Assembly: GCF_029626105.1 (NCBI RefSeq)
Contig: NZ_JARUBH010000009.1
Span: 2,976,001 to 3,040,000 of the forward strand
DNA length: 64,000 nucleotides
Origin: Solwaraspora sp. WMMD792
GTDB lineage: Bacteria > Actinomycetota > Actinomycetes > Mycobacteriales > Micromonosporaceae
Direction: 5' to 3'
The translations under genes were made by a program, and so were the position numbers. Positions within the stretch are counted from its first letter, which is position 1; each line of letters begins with the position of its first letter. Shown here in pieces: positions 49,920 to 58,567 of the stretch. Under the pieces are notes generated by a model. It made no database searches, had not been told where the DNA came from, and saw only the letters and a list, made by a program, of their open reading frames with translations.

Positions 49920-51278
49920 GTGGAAAGCGACGAATTGCGACGTTACACCGCGTTTACCTTCCCTAGTCTGGAATTCGACCCGGTGACCGGGGTGGCCGAG
50001 CTGGGCTACGCGCTCACCGGCGACGACGGCGCGGAGCTGACCTTCGTCGAGCGGATCACCTTCCCCATGCCGCAGGACGGCACCCCGCCACCGAACGGGC
50101 CCGGGTCGACGTTCCGTCGGGTCCTGGAGCTGCTGCACCTGGTCGCCGGGGTCAGCTACTACAAGGCGGCGGCTCCGCCGTCGCTGGTGGCGCCGGCACC
50201 GCTGGGGCCCGAGGCGGTCGCGCTGGTCACCGCCGTCTACACCAAGGGCCTGGCCGAGTACGCGTACCGCAACGGTCTGCCGCACGTGCTCGACCTCGCA
50301 CCGGTCGTGCCGGACGGGGAGCCGGCACCGCCGGAGCCGGTGGACACCGCCGACCGGCGACCGCTGTCGGCGGTCGGCGGCGGCAAGGACTCGATCGTCA
50401 CCCTGGAGGCGCTGCGCCGAGCCGGGTTCGACCCGGTGCCGTTCTCGGTCAACCCGAACCCGGTGATCGTCGCGGTCAACGCGGCCTCCGGGCTGCCGGC
50501 GCTGGCCGCCCGCCGGGCGTTGGACCCGCGGCTGTTCGACCTCAACGCGGCCGGTGCGTACAACGGCCATGTTCCGGTGACCGCGATCAACTCGCTGATC
50601 GCGGTCGGTACGGCGGTGCTGCACGGCCTCGGGCCGGTGGTGATGTCCAACGAACGGTCCGCCTCGGACCCGAACCTGATCTGGAACGGACACGAAATCA
50701 ACCACCAGTGGTCCAAAGGTGTCGAGGCCGAAGGGATGCTGCGGGCCGCGCTGCACGGCCACGCCGGGCTGACCGAGCCGTACTTCTCGCTGCTGCGCAC
50801 CCTGTCCGAGCTGCACATCGCCAAGCTGTACGCCCGATCGACCGGCTACGACCCGGTGGTGACCAGCTGCAACGCGGCGTTCAAGCTGCGGGACCGCAGT
50901 GAACGCTGGTGCGGGGCGTGCCCGAAGTGCCGGTTCGTGTTCCTGGCGTTCGCGCCGTTCATGGACCGGGACCGGCTGGTCGGCATCTTCGGCGTCGACC
51001 TGCTCGCCGACCCGGCCCAGCTGGCCGGCTACCGGGAGCTGCTCGGCCTCGACGGGCACAAGCCGTTCGAGTGTGTCGGTGAGGTCGAGGAGTCCCTCGT
51101 CGCGTTGCGGATGCTCGCCGGGTCGCCGCAGTGGCGCGACGCCCCGCTGGTGCGGGAGCTGATGGCGGTGGTGCCGGAACAGGCCTGGCCGGCGGTCGAC
51201 GCCTCCGACGTACTGCTGCCCGGCGGGCCGCACCACGTGCCGGCGGCGTACGCGAAGGTCCTCACCGCGCTGGCCTGA
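49920..51278 (+). CDS. murL: UDP-MurNAc-L-Ala-L-Glu epimerase MurL-like
   Basis: I start at GTG 49920 because GGAGGAGG lies five bases upstream, giving 452 residues. The protein has a PP-loop ATP-binding motif, SAVGGGKDSIVTLEALRRAG, near residue 152. It also has MSNERSASDPNLIWNGHEIN, and a Cys-rich WCGACPKCRFVFLAFAPF near residue 328. This combination matches MurL, the ATP-dependent epimerase known from Xanthomonas that makes the D-Glu residue of peptidoglycan precursors and has homologues in Micromonospora-type actinomycetes. No murD-type partner lies beside it. The family call rests on recognition without a search. Confidence 0.75.
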   Translation: MESDELRRYTAFTFPSLEFDPVTGVAELGYALTGDDGAELTFVERITFPMPQDGTPPPNGPGSTFRRVLELLHLVAGVSYYKAAAPPSLVAPAPLGPEAVALVTAVYTKGLAEYAYRNGLPHVLDLAPVVPDGEPAPPEPVDTADRRPLSAVGGGKDSIVTLEALRRAGFDPVPFSVNPNPVIVAVNAASGLPALAARRALDPRLFDLNAAGAYNGHVPVTAINSLIAVGTAVLHGLGPVVMSNERSASDPNLIWNGHEINHQWSKGVEAEGMLRAALHGHAGLTEPYFSLLRTLSELHIAKLYARSTGYDPVVTSCNAAFKLRDRSERWCGACPKCRFVFLAFAPFMDRDRLVGIFGVDLLADPAQLAGYRELLGLDGHKPFECVGEVEESLVALRMLAGSPQWRDAPLVRELMAVVPEQAWPAVDASDVLLPGGPHHVPAAYAKVLTALA

Positions 51279-51423
51279 GATCCGGCTCGCTGCGGAGCCG
51301 TACGTGCGATGGACAACCGCTCCCGGAACATAAAGGATGTCGCATTTCGCGGACGGCTGCCGATCCACGCTCTTCTTCTTTATCCTCAACGACAGCCGAG
51401 CATTGCTCCAGAAGGGACCGGGC

Positions 51424-51681
51424 ATGATCAGGTTCATCCGGAACGCTGTTGTCGTCATGGTGCTGGCCGTCTCCACCAGTCTCGTCGCCGCCGCACCGGC
51501 CCAGGCTTATTTCCCCGCCCCACCGGTCGGTTCGATGATCGACGTCACCTTCTGGACGAACTCCGGTCATACCACCGAGGTCGGCCGCTGGCTCTATGGA
51601 ATTTGTGACGGCACCTACACGGATGAGCTGTGGGGCCAACGGACCAAGTACTACAGCTGGCGAGAGTATCCCTGCCTCTGA
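51424..51681 (+). CDS. Small secreted peptide (DUF6289-like)
   Basis: This 85-residue protein has a signal peptide (basic RFIRN, hydrophobic VVVMVLAVSTSLVAAA, cleavage near APAQA). The short mature part contains YFPAPPVGSMIDVTFWTNSG and two cysteines (ICDG and YPCL), which could form a disulfide. It resembles small secreted actinomycete proteins of the DUF6289 kind, whose role is unknown. AGAAGGGA precedes ATG 51424. Confidence 0.7.
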   Translation: MIRFIRNAVVVMVLAVSTSLVAAAPAQAYFPAPPVGSMIDVTFWTNSGHTTEVGRWLYGICDGTYTDELWGQRTKYYSWREYPCL

Positions 51682-51772
51682 TCACGCAGAGACGGCCTAC
51701 GGGCACGCATACCGGCGAACACGCTCTACAGAGCATGCCCTGTGGGCCGATCCCATCGGTTGCCGATACCGC

Positions 51773-52174
51773 CTACGTGTGGCGGTCGTCGACCAGGTGC
51801 GGCTGCCAGCAGCCGGCTCCACAGCTGCCGGTGTGTACGGCGAGGATCCGCAGGCCGGGCAGCCGGGCAGCGAGCCGGTCGGCGGCGTGGCGCAGCTGAT
51901 CGTGGTGCTCGGCCTCGCTGACCGGGTTGCCGGCGCAGTCGGCGTGCCCGGCCAGCACCAGGGTGCCGCTGCCGTGCGCGGTCCGGGAGACGCCCACCGC
52001 GTCCAGCAGCCGGGTCAGGTCCGCCGGGTCGGCGGTGGCCAGCACCCGGTCGGCGCCTGGTTCGGTGATCAGGTCGAGGTGGTCGACGCCGAGCCGGTCG
52101 CGGACCCACTGCCCGAGCGGCCCGTGAATCCGGCCGTCGATGCAGGTCACCACGGTGGCGAACCGGTCCGGCAC
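51773..52174 (-). CDS. Beta-carbonic-anhydrase-like protein
   Basis: The 133-residue protein (GTG 52174; GGAGG nine bases upstream, inside the end of the SulP gene) has the zinc-site pattern of beta carbonic anhydrases. CIDGRIHG supplies Cys, Asp and Arg, and VLAGHADCAGNPV supplies His and Cys. It is short for the family, so it may be a divergent member. One base separates it from the SulP transporter stop. The pair suggests bicarbonate uptake linked to CO2/bicarbonate conversion. Confidence 0.75.
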   Translation of the reverse strand: MPDRFATVVTCIDGRIHGPLGQWVRDRLGVDHLDLITEPGADRVLATADPADLTRLLDAVGVSRTAHGSGTLVLAGHADCAGNPVSEAEHHDQLRHAADRLAARLPGLRILAVHTGSCGAGCWQPHLVDDRHT

Positions 52175-52175
52175 G

Positions 52176-53951
52176 TCAGTACACCTCCTGCGGCAGGCGG
52201 GGCGTTGAGCCAGTATCCGCGGTCCCGTCACCGCCGGTCGCCCCGCCTTCGCCGGTGGCGGCGTCGACCGCGCCGACCACCTCCGGATGCAGCTGCCCGG
52301 CCTCCCGCATCGTCGGCCACAGGCCGGAGCGGGTGAGCAGGTCCCGCACCGGTCCCCGGACGGTGGCCAGGTGCAGCGCGACGCCCCGGCTGGCCAGCCG
52401 ATCCCTGGCCTGGGCCAGGGCGTGCGCGCCGTCGGCGTCGGCGTCGCCGATCGCGCTGGCGTCGACCACCACCGCCCGTAGCGCTTCGCGGGTTTCGGCC
52501 AGCGTCAGCAGCCGGTCGGCGAGGTACTGCGCGTTGGCGAAGTACAGCGGCCCGTCGATGCGCAGCACCACCACCTGCGGATCGGTGACCAGGCCCTGGT
52601 AGCGGGCCACGTTGCGGAAGGTGGCGGTGCCGGGCACCCGGCCCAGTTCGGCGGTGTGCGGGCGGGCCGACCGGCGCAGGAACACCGCGAGGCTGAACAC
52701 CACCCCGGCGGCCAGGCCCGGCTCCACCCCGGCGACCAGGGTGACCGCGAAGGTCAGCGCCAGGGTGAACCCGTCGACCCGGCGAAGACGCCAGGCCGTC
52801 CGGGCGCCCCGGTAGTCGACCAGCCCGAGTACGGCGACCACGACGATCGCCCCGAGCACCGCCTTGGGCAGGTGGTAGAAGGCCGGGGTGAGCAGCAACG
52901 CGGTCAGCCCCACCACGCCTGCGGTGACCACCGACGCCACCGGTGTGCGGGCTCCGGCGGAGAAGTTGACCGCGCTGCGGGAGAAGCCGCCGGCGACCGG
53001 GAAGGCGTGGAAGGCACCGGCGGCGGCGTTCGCCGCGCCGACCGCGACGAGTTCGGCGTTCGGGTCGACGTGCTGGCGGGACCGGGCGGCCAGCGACTTG
53101 GCCACCGCGATGCCCTCCATGTAGGCGACCAGGGCGATCGCGATCGCGGCCGGCAGCAGGGACCGCAGGTCGGCCAGGGCGAGCGCCGGCAGGTCCGGGG
53201 TGGGCAGCCCACTCGGCACATCCCGCAGGATGGGTACGCCCCGGTTGCCGAGGGCCAGTACGGCGCTGACCGCCGTGACGGCGGCGACGACCAGCAGCGC
53301 CGCCGGCACCTTCGGGGCGTACCGACGCAGCAGGACCAGCCCGGCGATGCTGGCCGCGGCGACCGCCACGGTCAGCGGGTGGATCGTGGCGACGCCCTGC
53401 CACAGGCTGGCCATGATGCCGGGCAGGTTCTCGGCCCGCTCGACGCGCATCCCGAGCAGGTCCTTGACCTGGCTGGCGGCGATGACGAGCGCGGCGGCCG
53501 AGGTGAACCCGGACAGCACCGAGTGGGACAGGAAGTTCACCAGAGCGCCGAGGCGCAGCACCCCCATCAGGATCTGGATGGCACCGACCAGCAGGGCGAG
53601 CAGGCCGGCGAGGGCGGCGTACCGACCGGGGTCGCCGGCGGCGAGGGGGGCGAGCGCGGTGGCGGTCATCAGCGCGGTGATCGCCACCGGGCCGACGGCG
53701 AGCGAGCCGGAGGTGCCGAGCAGGGCGTACACCAGCACCGGCACGATCGCTGCGTACAGGCCGGTGACCGGTGGCATGCCGGCGAGGGCGGCGTACGCCA
53801 TGCTCTGCGGCACCAGCATCACCGCGACGGTGAGGCCGGCGATCAGGTCGTGGCGCAGCACGTGCCGGTCGTATCCGCGCCGCCAACCGAGGATGGGCAG
53901 GACCCGCGCCGGACCGGTGCGCTCCTGGCGGGGGTACGCGGTAGTGGTCAT
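52176..53951 (-). CDS. SulP-family anion transporter with STAS domain
   Basis: The 591-residue protein has the SulP signature early (LIAGLTVAVMLVPQSMAYAA, then AGMPPVTGLYAAIVPVLVYA), about 11-12 hydrophobic spans, and a C-terminal STAS domain from about residue 440 (VVVLRIDGPLYFANAQYLAD, AVVVDASAIGDADADGAHAL). SulP proteins carry sulfate, bicarbonate or other anions. The adjoining carbonic anhydrase favours bicarbonate; the sulfur genes upstream would favour sulfate. The start overlaps the rhodanese-DUF2892 stop. Confidence 0.9.
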   Translation of the reverse strand: MTTTAYPRQERTGPARVLPILGWRRGYDRHVLRHDLIAGLTVAVMLVPQSMAYAALAGMPPVTGLYAAIVPVLVYALLGTSGSLAVGPVAITALMTATALAPLAAGDPGRYAALAGLLALLVGAIQILMGVLRLGALVNFLSHSVLSGFTSAAALVIAASQVKDLLGMRVERAENLPGIMASLWQGVATIHPLTVAVAAASIAGLVLLRRYAPKVPAALLVVAAVTAVSAVLALGNRGVPILRDVPSGLPTPDLPALALADLRSLLPAAIAIALVAYMEGIAVAKSLAARSRQHVDPNAELVAVGAANAAAGAFHAFPVAGGFSRSAVNFSAGARTPVASVVTAGVVGLTALLLTPAFYHLPKAVLGAIVVVAVLGLVDYRGARTAWRLRRVDGFTLALTFAVTLVAGVEPGLAAGVVFSLAVFLRRSARPHTAELGRVPGTATFRNVARYQGLVTDPQVVVLRIDGPLYFANAQYLADRLLTLAETREALRAVVVDASAIGDADADGAHALAQARDRLASRGVALHLATVRGPVRDLLTRSGLWPTMREAGQLHPEVVGAVDAATGEGGATGGDGTADTGSTPRLPQEVY

Positions 53952-54535
53952 TTCGTCGCGCCGGCCCGGCTGATCCGGGTCAGTGAGGCGTCGACGTCAC
54001 ACCCGGTGCCCTGGTTGTACGGCAGGCGGGCCAGCAGCATGCCCATGGCGCAGGTGTTGGTCAACGCGGCGACGGTCAGCCCGGCCCCGATGAGTCCGGC
54101 GACGTACCGGGCCGGCGGGTACCAGATGCTGGCCAGCACCGAGACCAGCACGATCGCGCCGGCGACCAGGCGTACCTGACGTTCCAGGCTCCACCGCTGG
54201 CGGCCCCGGTTGACCGGGGCGCCGGCGGAGATCCAGGCGTTCATCCCACCGTCGAGTACGGTCGCGCCGTCCAGCCCGGCGCCGGCGAGTTTCGCGCAGG
54301 CCTGGTTGGCCCGGTTGCCGGACTGGCAGATCAGCAGGATGCGGCCGCCGGCGTCGGCGACGATCCGGTTGAGGTGGGCGTCGACCTGGTCCAGCGGCAG
54401 GTTGATCGCCCCGTCGATGTGGGCGGTCTCGAACTCGGCCGGGGTGCGCACGTCGACGACCAGGGTGTCGGGGTTGTCGGCCAGCAGGGCACGGGCGGCG
54501 GGCACCTGGATGTTCGGGTTGATGGTGGGGGGCAT
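53948..54535 (-). CDS. Rhodanese-DUF2892 membrane protein
   Basis: The 195-residue protein has an N-terminal rhodanese domain (LVVDVRTPAEFETAHIDGAI and the active loop LLICQSGNRANQA with Cys70). Two C-terminal membrane helices of DUF2892 type follow (AGAIVLVSVLASIW, VAGLIGAGLTVAALTNTCAM). It should move sulfane sulfur at the membrane. It lies between an MBL-rhodanese gene and SulP on the same strand, in the persulfide cluster. Confidence 0.88.
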   Translation of the reverse strand: MPPTINPNIQVPAARALLADNPDTLVVDVRTPAEFETAHIDGAINLPLDQVDAHLNRIVADAGGRILLICQSGNRANQACAKLAGAGLDGATVLDGGMNAWISAGAPVNRGRQRWSLERQVRLVAGAIVLVSVLASIWYPPARYVAGLIGAGLTVAALTNTCAMGMLLARLPYNQGTGCDVDASLTRISRAGATK

Positions 54536-54558
54536 GTCGTTCCTCCGTGCGGTGATGG

Positions 54559-55887
54559 TCAGGCTTCGGTGGCCAGGTCGGCGACGCCGGCCCCGCTGAG
54601 CACGGCGGGCCGGTGGCCGGCGCGGACCAGCAGACTGGCGGCGATGGCGGCCCGCCGACCGCTGCCGCAGGCGACGAGGACCGGTCGCTGCGGGTCGAGT
54701 TCGGCGGGGATGCCGTCGGTGACCAGGTCGGCGAGGAAGCGTTCGACCGACCCAGGCCAGCTGACCCGCGCCCGCTCGCTCGGCATCCGTACGTCGAGCA
54801 GCTGCGCGTCGGGCTGGGCCAGCCGCTGCCGGAAGCTGTCCAGGTCGAGCAGTTCGTAGCCAGGGCCGAGCTGGTCGGCGGGGGCCGGCCGGTGGACGCC
54901 CTGGACGGTGTCGAGCCCGATGCGGGCCAGCTGGACGACGGCTTCGGTGACGTCCTGGCCGGGTTCGGCGATCAGCACGACGGGTGCGCCGTACGGCAGC
55001 AGCCAGCCGGCCCAGCTGCCGAAGTCGTCGGTGAGCTCGATGCCGACGGAGCCGGGCAGCAGGCCGGCGGCCTGGGCGGGCCGGGGCCGGATGTCCAGCA
55101 ACTGGGTGTCGTCGGTGGTCGGCAGGTCGGCGGCGGTGATCTCCGGGATCTCGACGGCCGGCATCGGCTCGCCGCCACGCAGATTGGCCGGGCCCATGTA
55201 CTGGTAGAAGGCCGGGATCGGCATCGGCTCGGCGAGCAGCCGGTCGGCGAACGTCTCCGGGTCGCCGATGCCGAGCAGCGGGTTGGTGTCGACCTCGTCG
55301 CCGATGGTGGAGGTGAACCGGCCGGCGCCGGTGGCGGTGCAGAATGAGCCTTCACCGTGGGTCGGGTAGAGCTCGACGGCCCGGGGGAGACCGGCGAGAC
55401 GGTGCAGCGAGCCGTGCTGCAGCCGGGCCAGGGTGCGGGCCCGGTCGGGGCCGAGCAGGTCGGGTCGGCCGGCGGAGGCGACGAGCAGGCTGCCGCCGGA
55501 GAAGACGGCGACCGGCTCACCGTCGATCAGCACCAAGTAGCTGGTGTGTTCCGGGGTGTGACCGGGGGTGTGGACGGGGCGCAGGGTGAGGTTGTCGGCC
55601 TTGATGTCCTCAAGGTGGAAGGCGGGGGTGTGCCGGTAGGTCGGTGCCGCGCCGGCCGGCAGAACCAGCTCGGCGCCGGTCCGTCGGGCGAGCTGCGGCC
55701 CGCCGGAGACGTAGTCGTTGTGCAGGTGGGTCTCCAGGACGAACCGCAGGTCGACATCGCGTTCGGCGGCGGCGTCGAGGAACCGGTCGATGTCGCGCTG
55801 CGGGTCGACGAGCACCCCCTTGCCCTCGTGGACCAGCAGGTAGGACTGGTCGCCGAGGCCGGGGGTACGGAATGAGATGAGTTCCAT
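54559..55887 (-). CDS. Metallo-beta-lactamase/rhodanese fusion protein 1
   Basis: The 442-residue protein begins with a metallo-beta-lactamase domain (LETHLHNDYVSGGPQL, HTPGHTPEHTSYLV and YPTHGEGS). This is related to persulfide dioxygenases (ETHE1/Blh) and glyoxalase II; the usual His after Asp58 is Tyr. Two rhodanese-like domains follow, of which the last has a Cys loop, LVACGSGRRAAIAAS, while the middle one lacks the Cys. It probably oxidises or transfers persulfide sulfur. The promoter region upstream holds two ATACCCC palindromes. Confidence 0.85.
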   Translation of the reverse strand: MELISFRTPGLGDQSYLLVHEGKGVLVDPQRDIDRFLDAAAERDVDLRFVLETHLHNDYVSGGPQLARRTGAELVLPAGAAPTYRHTPAFHLEDIKADNLTLRPVHTPGHTPEHTSYLVLIDGEPVAVFSGGSLLVASAGRPDLLGPDRARTLARLQHGSLHRLAGLPRAVELYPTHGEGSFCTATGAGRFTSTIGDEVDTNPLLGIGDPETFADRLLAEPMPIPAFYQYMGPANLRGGEPMPAVEIPEITAADLPTTDDTQLLDIRPRPAQAAGLLPGSVGIELTDDFGSWAGWLLPYGAPVVLIAEPGQDVTEAVVQLARIGLDTVQGVHRPAPADQLGPGYELLDLDSFRQRLAQPDAQLLDVRMPSERARVSWPGSVERFLADLVTDGIPAELDPQRPVLVACGSGRRAAIAASLLVRAGHRPAVLSGAGVADLATEA

Positions 55888-55909
55888 GGGTGCTCCTCCG
55901 CTCTCGCGT

Positions 55910-55925
55910 ATACCCCTGGGGGTAT
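55910..55925. promoter_or_regulatory. CstR-type operator 1
   Basis: ATACCCCTGGGGGTAT is an almost perfect palindrome about 20 bases upstream of the MBL-rhodanese 1 start. It matches the kind of site bound by CsoR/CstR repressors. It is the first of three nearly identical sites in this cluster. Confidence 0.8.
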
Positions 55926-55967
55926 CTACGGACCCAGTATGTTCGAATGAACGGACATCTGCAAGTG

Positions 55968-55983
55968 ATACCCCCGGGTGTAT
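55968..55983. promoter_or_regulatory. CstR-type operator 2
   Basis: ATACCCCCGGGTGTAT differs from a perfect palindrome at one base. It lies 66 bases before the cstR start and 43 bases from operator 1, so one regulator could control both divergent promoters and itself. Confidence 0.78.
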
Positions 55984-56048
55984 CGTGTAAACCCAGCTGG
56001 GCAGGCCCGAAGCACCAGCGGGAGACCCCGGACCAGGAGGAACTCGCC

Positions 56049-56318
56049 ATGCAGGTCGAGGAGAACACCACGGCGGACGTGGTCAAGCGGCTACGCCGGG
56101 CCGAAGGGCAGATCCGCGGCATCATCGCGATGCTGGAGTCCGGCCGGGACTGCGCCGAGGTGGTCACCCAGCTCGCCGCCGTCTCCCGGGCACTCGACCG
56201 GGCCGGCTTCAAGGTCATCGCCAGTGGGCTCGAACAGTGCATGGGCCCCGACAGCGACGCCACCGAGCGCAAGGCCAGCCTGGAGCAGATGGAGAAGCTC
56301 TTCCTCTCCCTGGCCTGA
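56049..56318 (+). CDS. cstR: CstR-like persulfide-sensing repressor (CsoR family)
   Basis: The 89-residue protein is all-helical and has the CsoR-family core VVKRLRRAEGQIRGIIAMLE, with Cys35 in GRDCAEVV and Cys64 in GLEQCMGP. Copper sensors of this family have a His four residues before the second Cys; here it is Gly60. The two cysteines without the His fit CstR, which forms per- or trisulfide links when sulfane sulfur rises and then leaves DNA. Neighbouring rhodanese and persulfide-dioxygenase-like genes support this. AGGAGG lies nine bases before ATG 56049. Confidence 0.85.
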   Translation: MQVEENTTADVVKRLRRAEGQIRGIIAMLESGRDCAEVVTQLAAVSRALDRAGFKVIASGLEQCMGPDSDATERKASLEQMEKLFLSLA

Positions 56319-56322
56319 CACC

Positions 56323-56371
56323 GGGCCCGACGGACCGGCCTGACACCGGGGCCCGGTGGGTCGTCGGGCCC
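56323..56371. terminator. Inverted repeat between cstR and peroxiredoxin genes
   Basis: GGGCCCGACG at 56323-56332 pairs with CGTCGGGCCC at 56362-56371; the interval also holds the small palindrome ACCGGGGCCCGGT. It lies between two convergent genes and could end both transcripts. Confidence 0.55.
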
Positions 56372-56388
56372 CGGGCAGGGTCGCCGGG

Positions 56389-57057
56389 TCAGCCCCGGTC
56401 CGGCCGGGTGGCCAGGTACCAGTCGGTCAGCTTGACCGTGTCGTCGGTCAGCCGCGCATCCAGATCGGCCTCGGTACGCGGCGCACCGAGCACCACGTCG
56501 TCACCGGGTCGCCAGTTCGCCGGGCAGGACACCCCGTCACGGTCCGCGGTCTGCAGCGCGTCGACCAGCCGCAGGATCTCCGGGATCATCCGGCCGGCGT
56601 TCATCGGGTAGTACAGCACCGCCCGGACGATCTGCTCGGCGTCGATGACGAACACGGCCCGTACCGCCGCCGTACCGGACGTGTTCGGGTGCAGCATCCC
56701 GTACGCGTGCGACACCACCATGTCCAGGTCGGCGATGATCGGAAACGGGATTCGCACGCCGAGCTTGTCGTGGATCGACCGGGTCCAGGCCAGGTGGCTG
56801 AAGACCGAGTCCACCGAGTTGCCCAGCAGCGCCACGTCGCGGGCGGCGAACTCGTCGGCCAGTTCGGCGAAGCCGACGAACTCGGTGGTGCAGACCGGGG
56901 TGAAATCGGCCGGGTGGCTGAACAGCACCAGCCAGCGGCCGGCGTAGTCGGCCAGCCGGACCGGGCCGTGGGTGCTCTCCGCCGTGAAGTCGGGTGCCCG
57001 GTCGCCGATCAGCGGCAGTCGCGGTGCCGGAGCCGGTACGGAGACGGTGTCGCTCAT
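56389..57057 (-). CDS. 1-Cys peroxiredoxin (Prx6 type)
   Basis: The 222-residue protein has the peroxidatic site HPADFTPVCTTEF with Cys56, Thr53 and Pro54, and the Prx6-type C-terminal extension with DGVSCPANWRPGDDVVLG. It reduces peroxides, and members can act on persulfides. It follows MBL-rhodanese 2 by 42 bases on the same strand, so it is probably controlled by the ATACCCC site at 58568. Confidence 0.92.
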   Translation of the reverse strand: MSDTVSVPAPAPRLPLIGDRAPDFTAESTHGPVRLADYAGRWLVLFSHPADFTPVCTTEFVGFAELADEFAARDVALLGNSVDSVFSHLAWTRSIHDKLGVRIPFPIIADLDMVVSHAYGMLHPNTSGTAAVRAVFVIDAEQIVRAVLYYPMNAGRMIPEILRLVDALQTADRDGVSCPANWRPGDDVVLGAPRTEADLDARLTDDTVKLTDWYLATRPDRG

Positions 57058-57099
57058 GATCGTTGATACTCCTTCACTGGTAGGTAGATGGCCGAGGGC

Positions 57100-58515
57100 T
57101 CAGACGGTGCCGACCGGCTGGCGCAGTGCCCGCCAGGCCTGGTAGCCGCCGAGCAGGTCGGAGACGTCCGGGTGGCCGTTGGCCCGCAGCAGGCTGGCCG
57201 CGACCGACGAGCGGTATCCGCCGGCGCAGTGCACCACCACCGGCCGATCGGTCGGCACCTCGGCGATCCGCCGGGACAGTTCGGCCAGCGGGATGTGCAG
57301 CGCGCCGTCGATGACCCCGGACTCGCGCGTGCCGTCGGTCACCCCGGCGGCCCGCTCGCCGGCGTTGCGCACGTCGAGCACCACCGGTGGCTGCTCGCCG
57401 TCGAGTGCGGCGGCCAGCTGCGCCACGGTCAGCCGGCTGGCCCGGGTCAGCTGGTCGACCATCTGCAGGAACGCCTGCTCCGGCTCGCGCAGGTAGCCGG
57501 CGACGGTGTCGAAGCCGATCCGGGCCAGCCGGGTGACGATCTCCTCCTCGCGGTCCTGCGGGGCGACCACCAGGATCTGCGTGCCGGGGGCCAGCACGCT
57601 GCCGGCGGTCTCGGCGAACCGGCCGTCGGCGGGGACGTTCAGCGCCCCACGCAGGTGGCCAGCGGCGTACTCCTGCGGGTCGCGGGCGTCGACCACGACG
57701 GCGCCGGCGGCCTGCCGGGCGACGAACTCCGCCGGGTTCAGTGGCGTGGGTGCGGCGGTGACGTCGAACAGGGCGTGGTCGCGGCGGTTGAGCACCGCGT
57801 CGTAGCCGAAGTACGCCGGGGCGGCCGGCTGGCCGGCGGTGACGATCGCCAGGAACTGCTCGGCGTCCATCGGGGCGCAGGCGTAGTTGGTGGCCCGCTG
57901 CTCGCCGATGGTCGACGAGCGCTCGGTGGACAGGTTCTTGCCGCAGGCCGATCCGGCGCCGTGGGCCGGGAAGACCCGCACCGGGTCGGGCAGCGTCATC
58001 AGCTTGTGCTGCACGCTGTCGTAGAGCATCCGGCCGAGTTCGTCGGCGGTGACGCCGAGCGAGGCCAGCAGGTCGGGCCGGCCGACGTCGCCGATGAACA
58101 GCGCGTCGCCGGTGAGTACGCCGTACGCGACCGGGTCGTCGGCGTGTTCGTACACCAGGATGCTGATCGACTCCGGGGTGTGCCCGGGGGTCTCCATGAT
58201 CTCCAGGGTCACGTCGCCGAGGCTGATCCGGTCCCCGTCGGCCAGCTTGCGGATCGGGTAGTCGGCCTCGGCCTGCCGGCCGTAGCCGATCCAGGCGCCG
58301 GTGCGCGCGGCCAGTTCCAGGTGGCCGGCGATGAAGTCGGCGTGGAAGTGGGTGTTGACGACGCCTTCGATGGTGAGGCCGTGCGCCTGGGCGTCGGCCA
58401 GGTATTCGGTGACGTCGCGACGCGGGTCGACCACGACGGCGCGCTTCGTGGTCTCGTCTGCGATCAGGTAGGACGCCTGGGACAGGCAGTCCAGGTAGTA
58501 CTGGGCGAAGAACAT
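57100..58515 (-). CDS. Metallo-beta-lactamase/rhodanese fusion protein 2
   Basis: ATG 58515 (AAGGAGG upstream) gives 471 residues. The N-terminal domain has NTHFHADFIAGH (His56, His58, Asp60; Phe where many have His), METPGHTPES, LTGDALFIGDVGRPDL and VFPAHGAGSACG, all typical of persulfide-dioxygenase-like proteins. Two rhodanese-like domains follow; the last has VVVHCAGGYRSSVAAS with the catalytic Cys. It probably acts in sulfide and persulfide removal with the peroxiredoxin downstream. A perfect ATACCCC palindrome lies 53 bases before the start. Confidence 0.87.
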   Translation of the reverse strand: MFFAQYYLDCLSQASYLIADETTKRAVVVDPRRDVTEYLADAQAHGLTIEGVVNTHFHADFIAGHLELAARTGAWIGYGRQAEADYPIRKLADGDRISLGDVTLEIMETPGHTPESISILVYEHADDPVAYGVLTGDALFIGDVGRPDLLASLGVTADELGRMLYDSVQHKLMTLPDPVRVFPAHGAGSACGKNLSTERSSTIGEQRATNYACAPMDAEQFLAIVTAGQPAAPAYFGYDAVLNRRDHALFDVTAAPTPLNPAEFVARQAAGAVVVDARDPQEYAAGHLRGALNVPADGRFAETAGSVLAPGTQILVVAPQDREEEIVTRLARIGFDTVAGYLREPEQAFLQMVDQLTRASRLTVAQLAAALDGEQPPVVLDVRNAGERAAGVTDGTRESGVIDGALHIPLAELSRRIAEVPTDRPVVVHCAGGYRSSVAASLLRANGHPDVSDLLGGYQAWRALRQPVGTV

Positions 58516-58567
58516 GCCCGGGACCTCCTTCGGCGGGTGGTTCACGGTTGCCGGATTCAGTCCGAAC

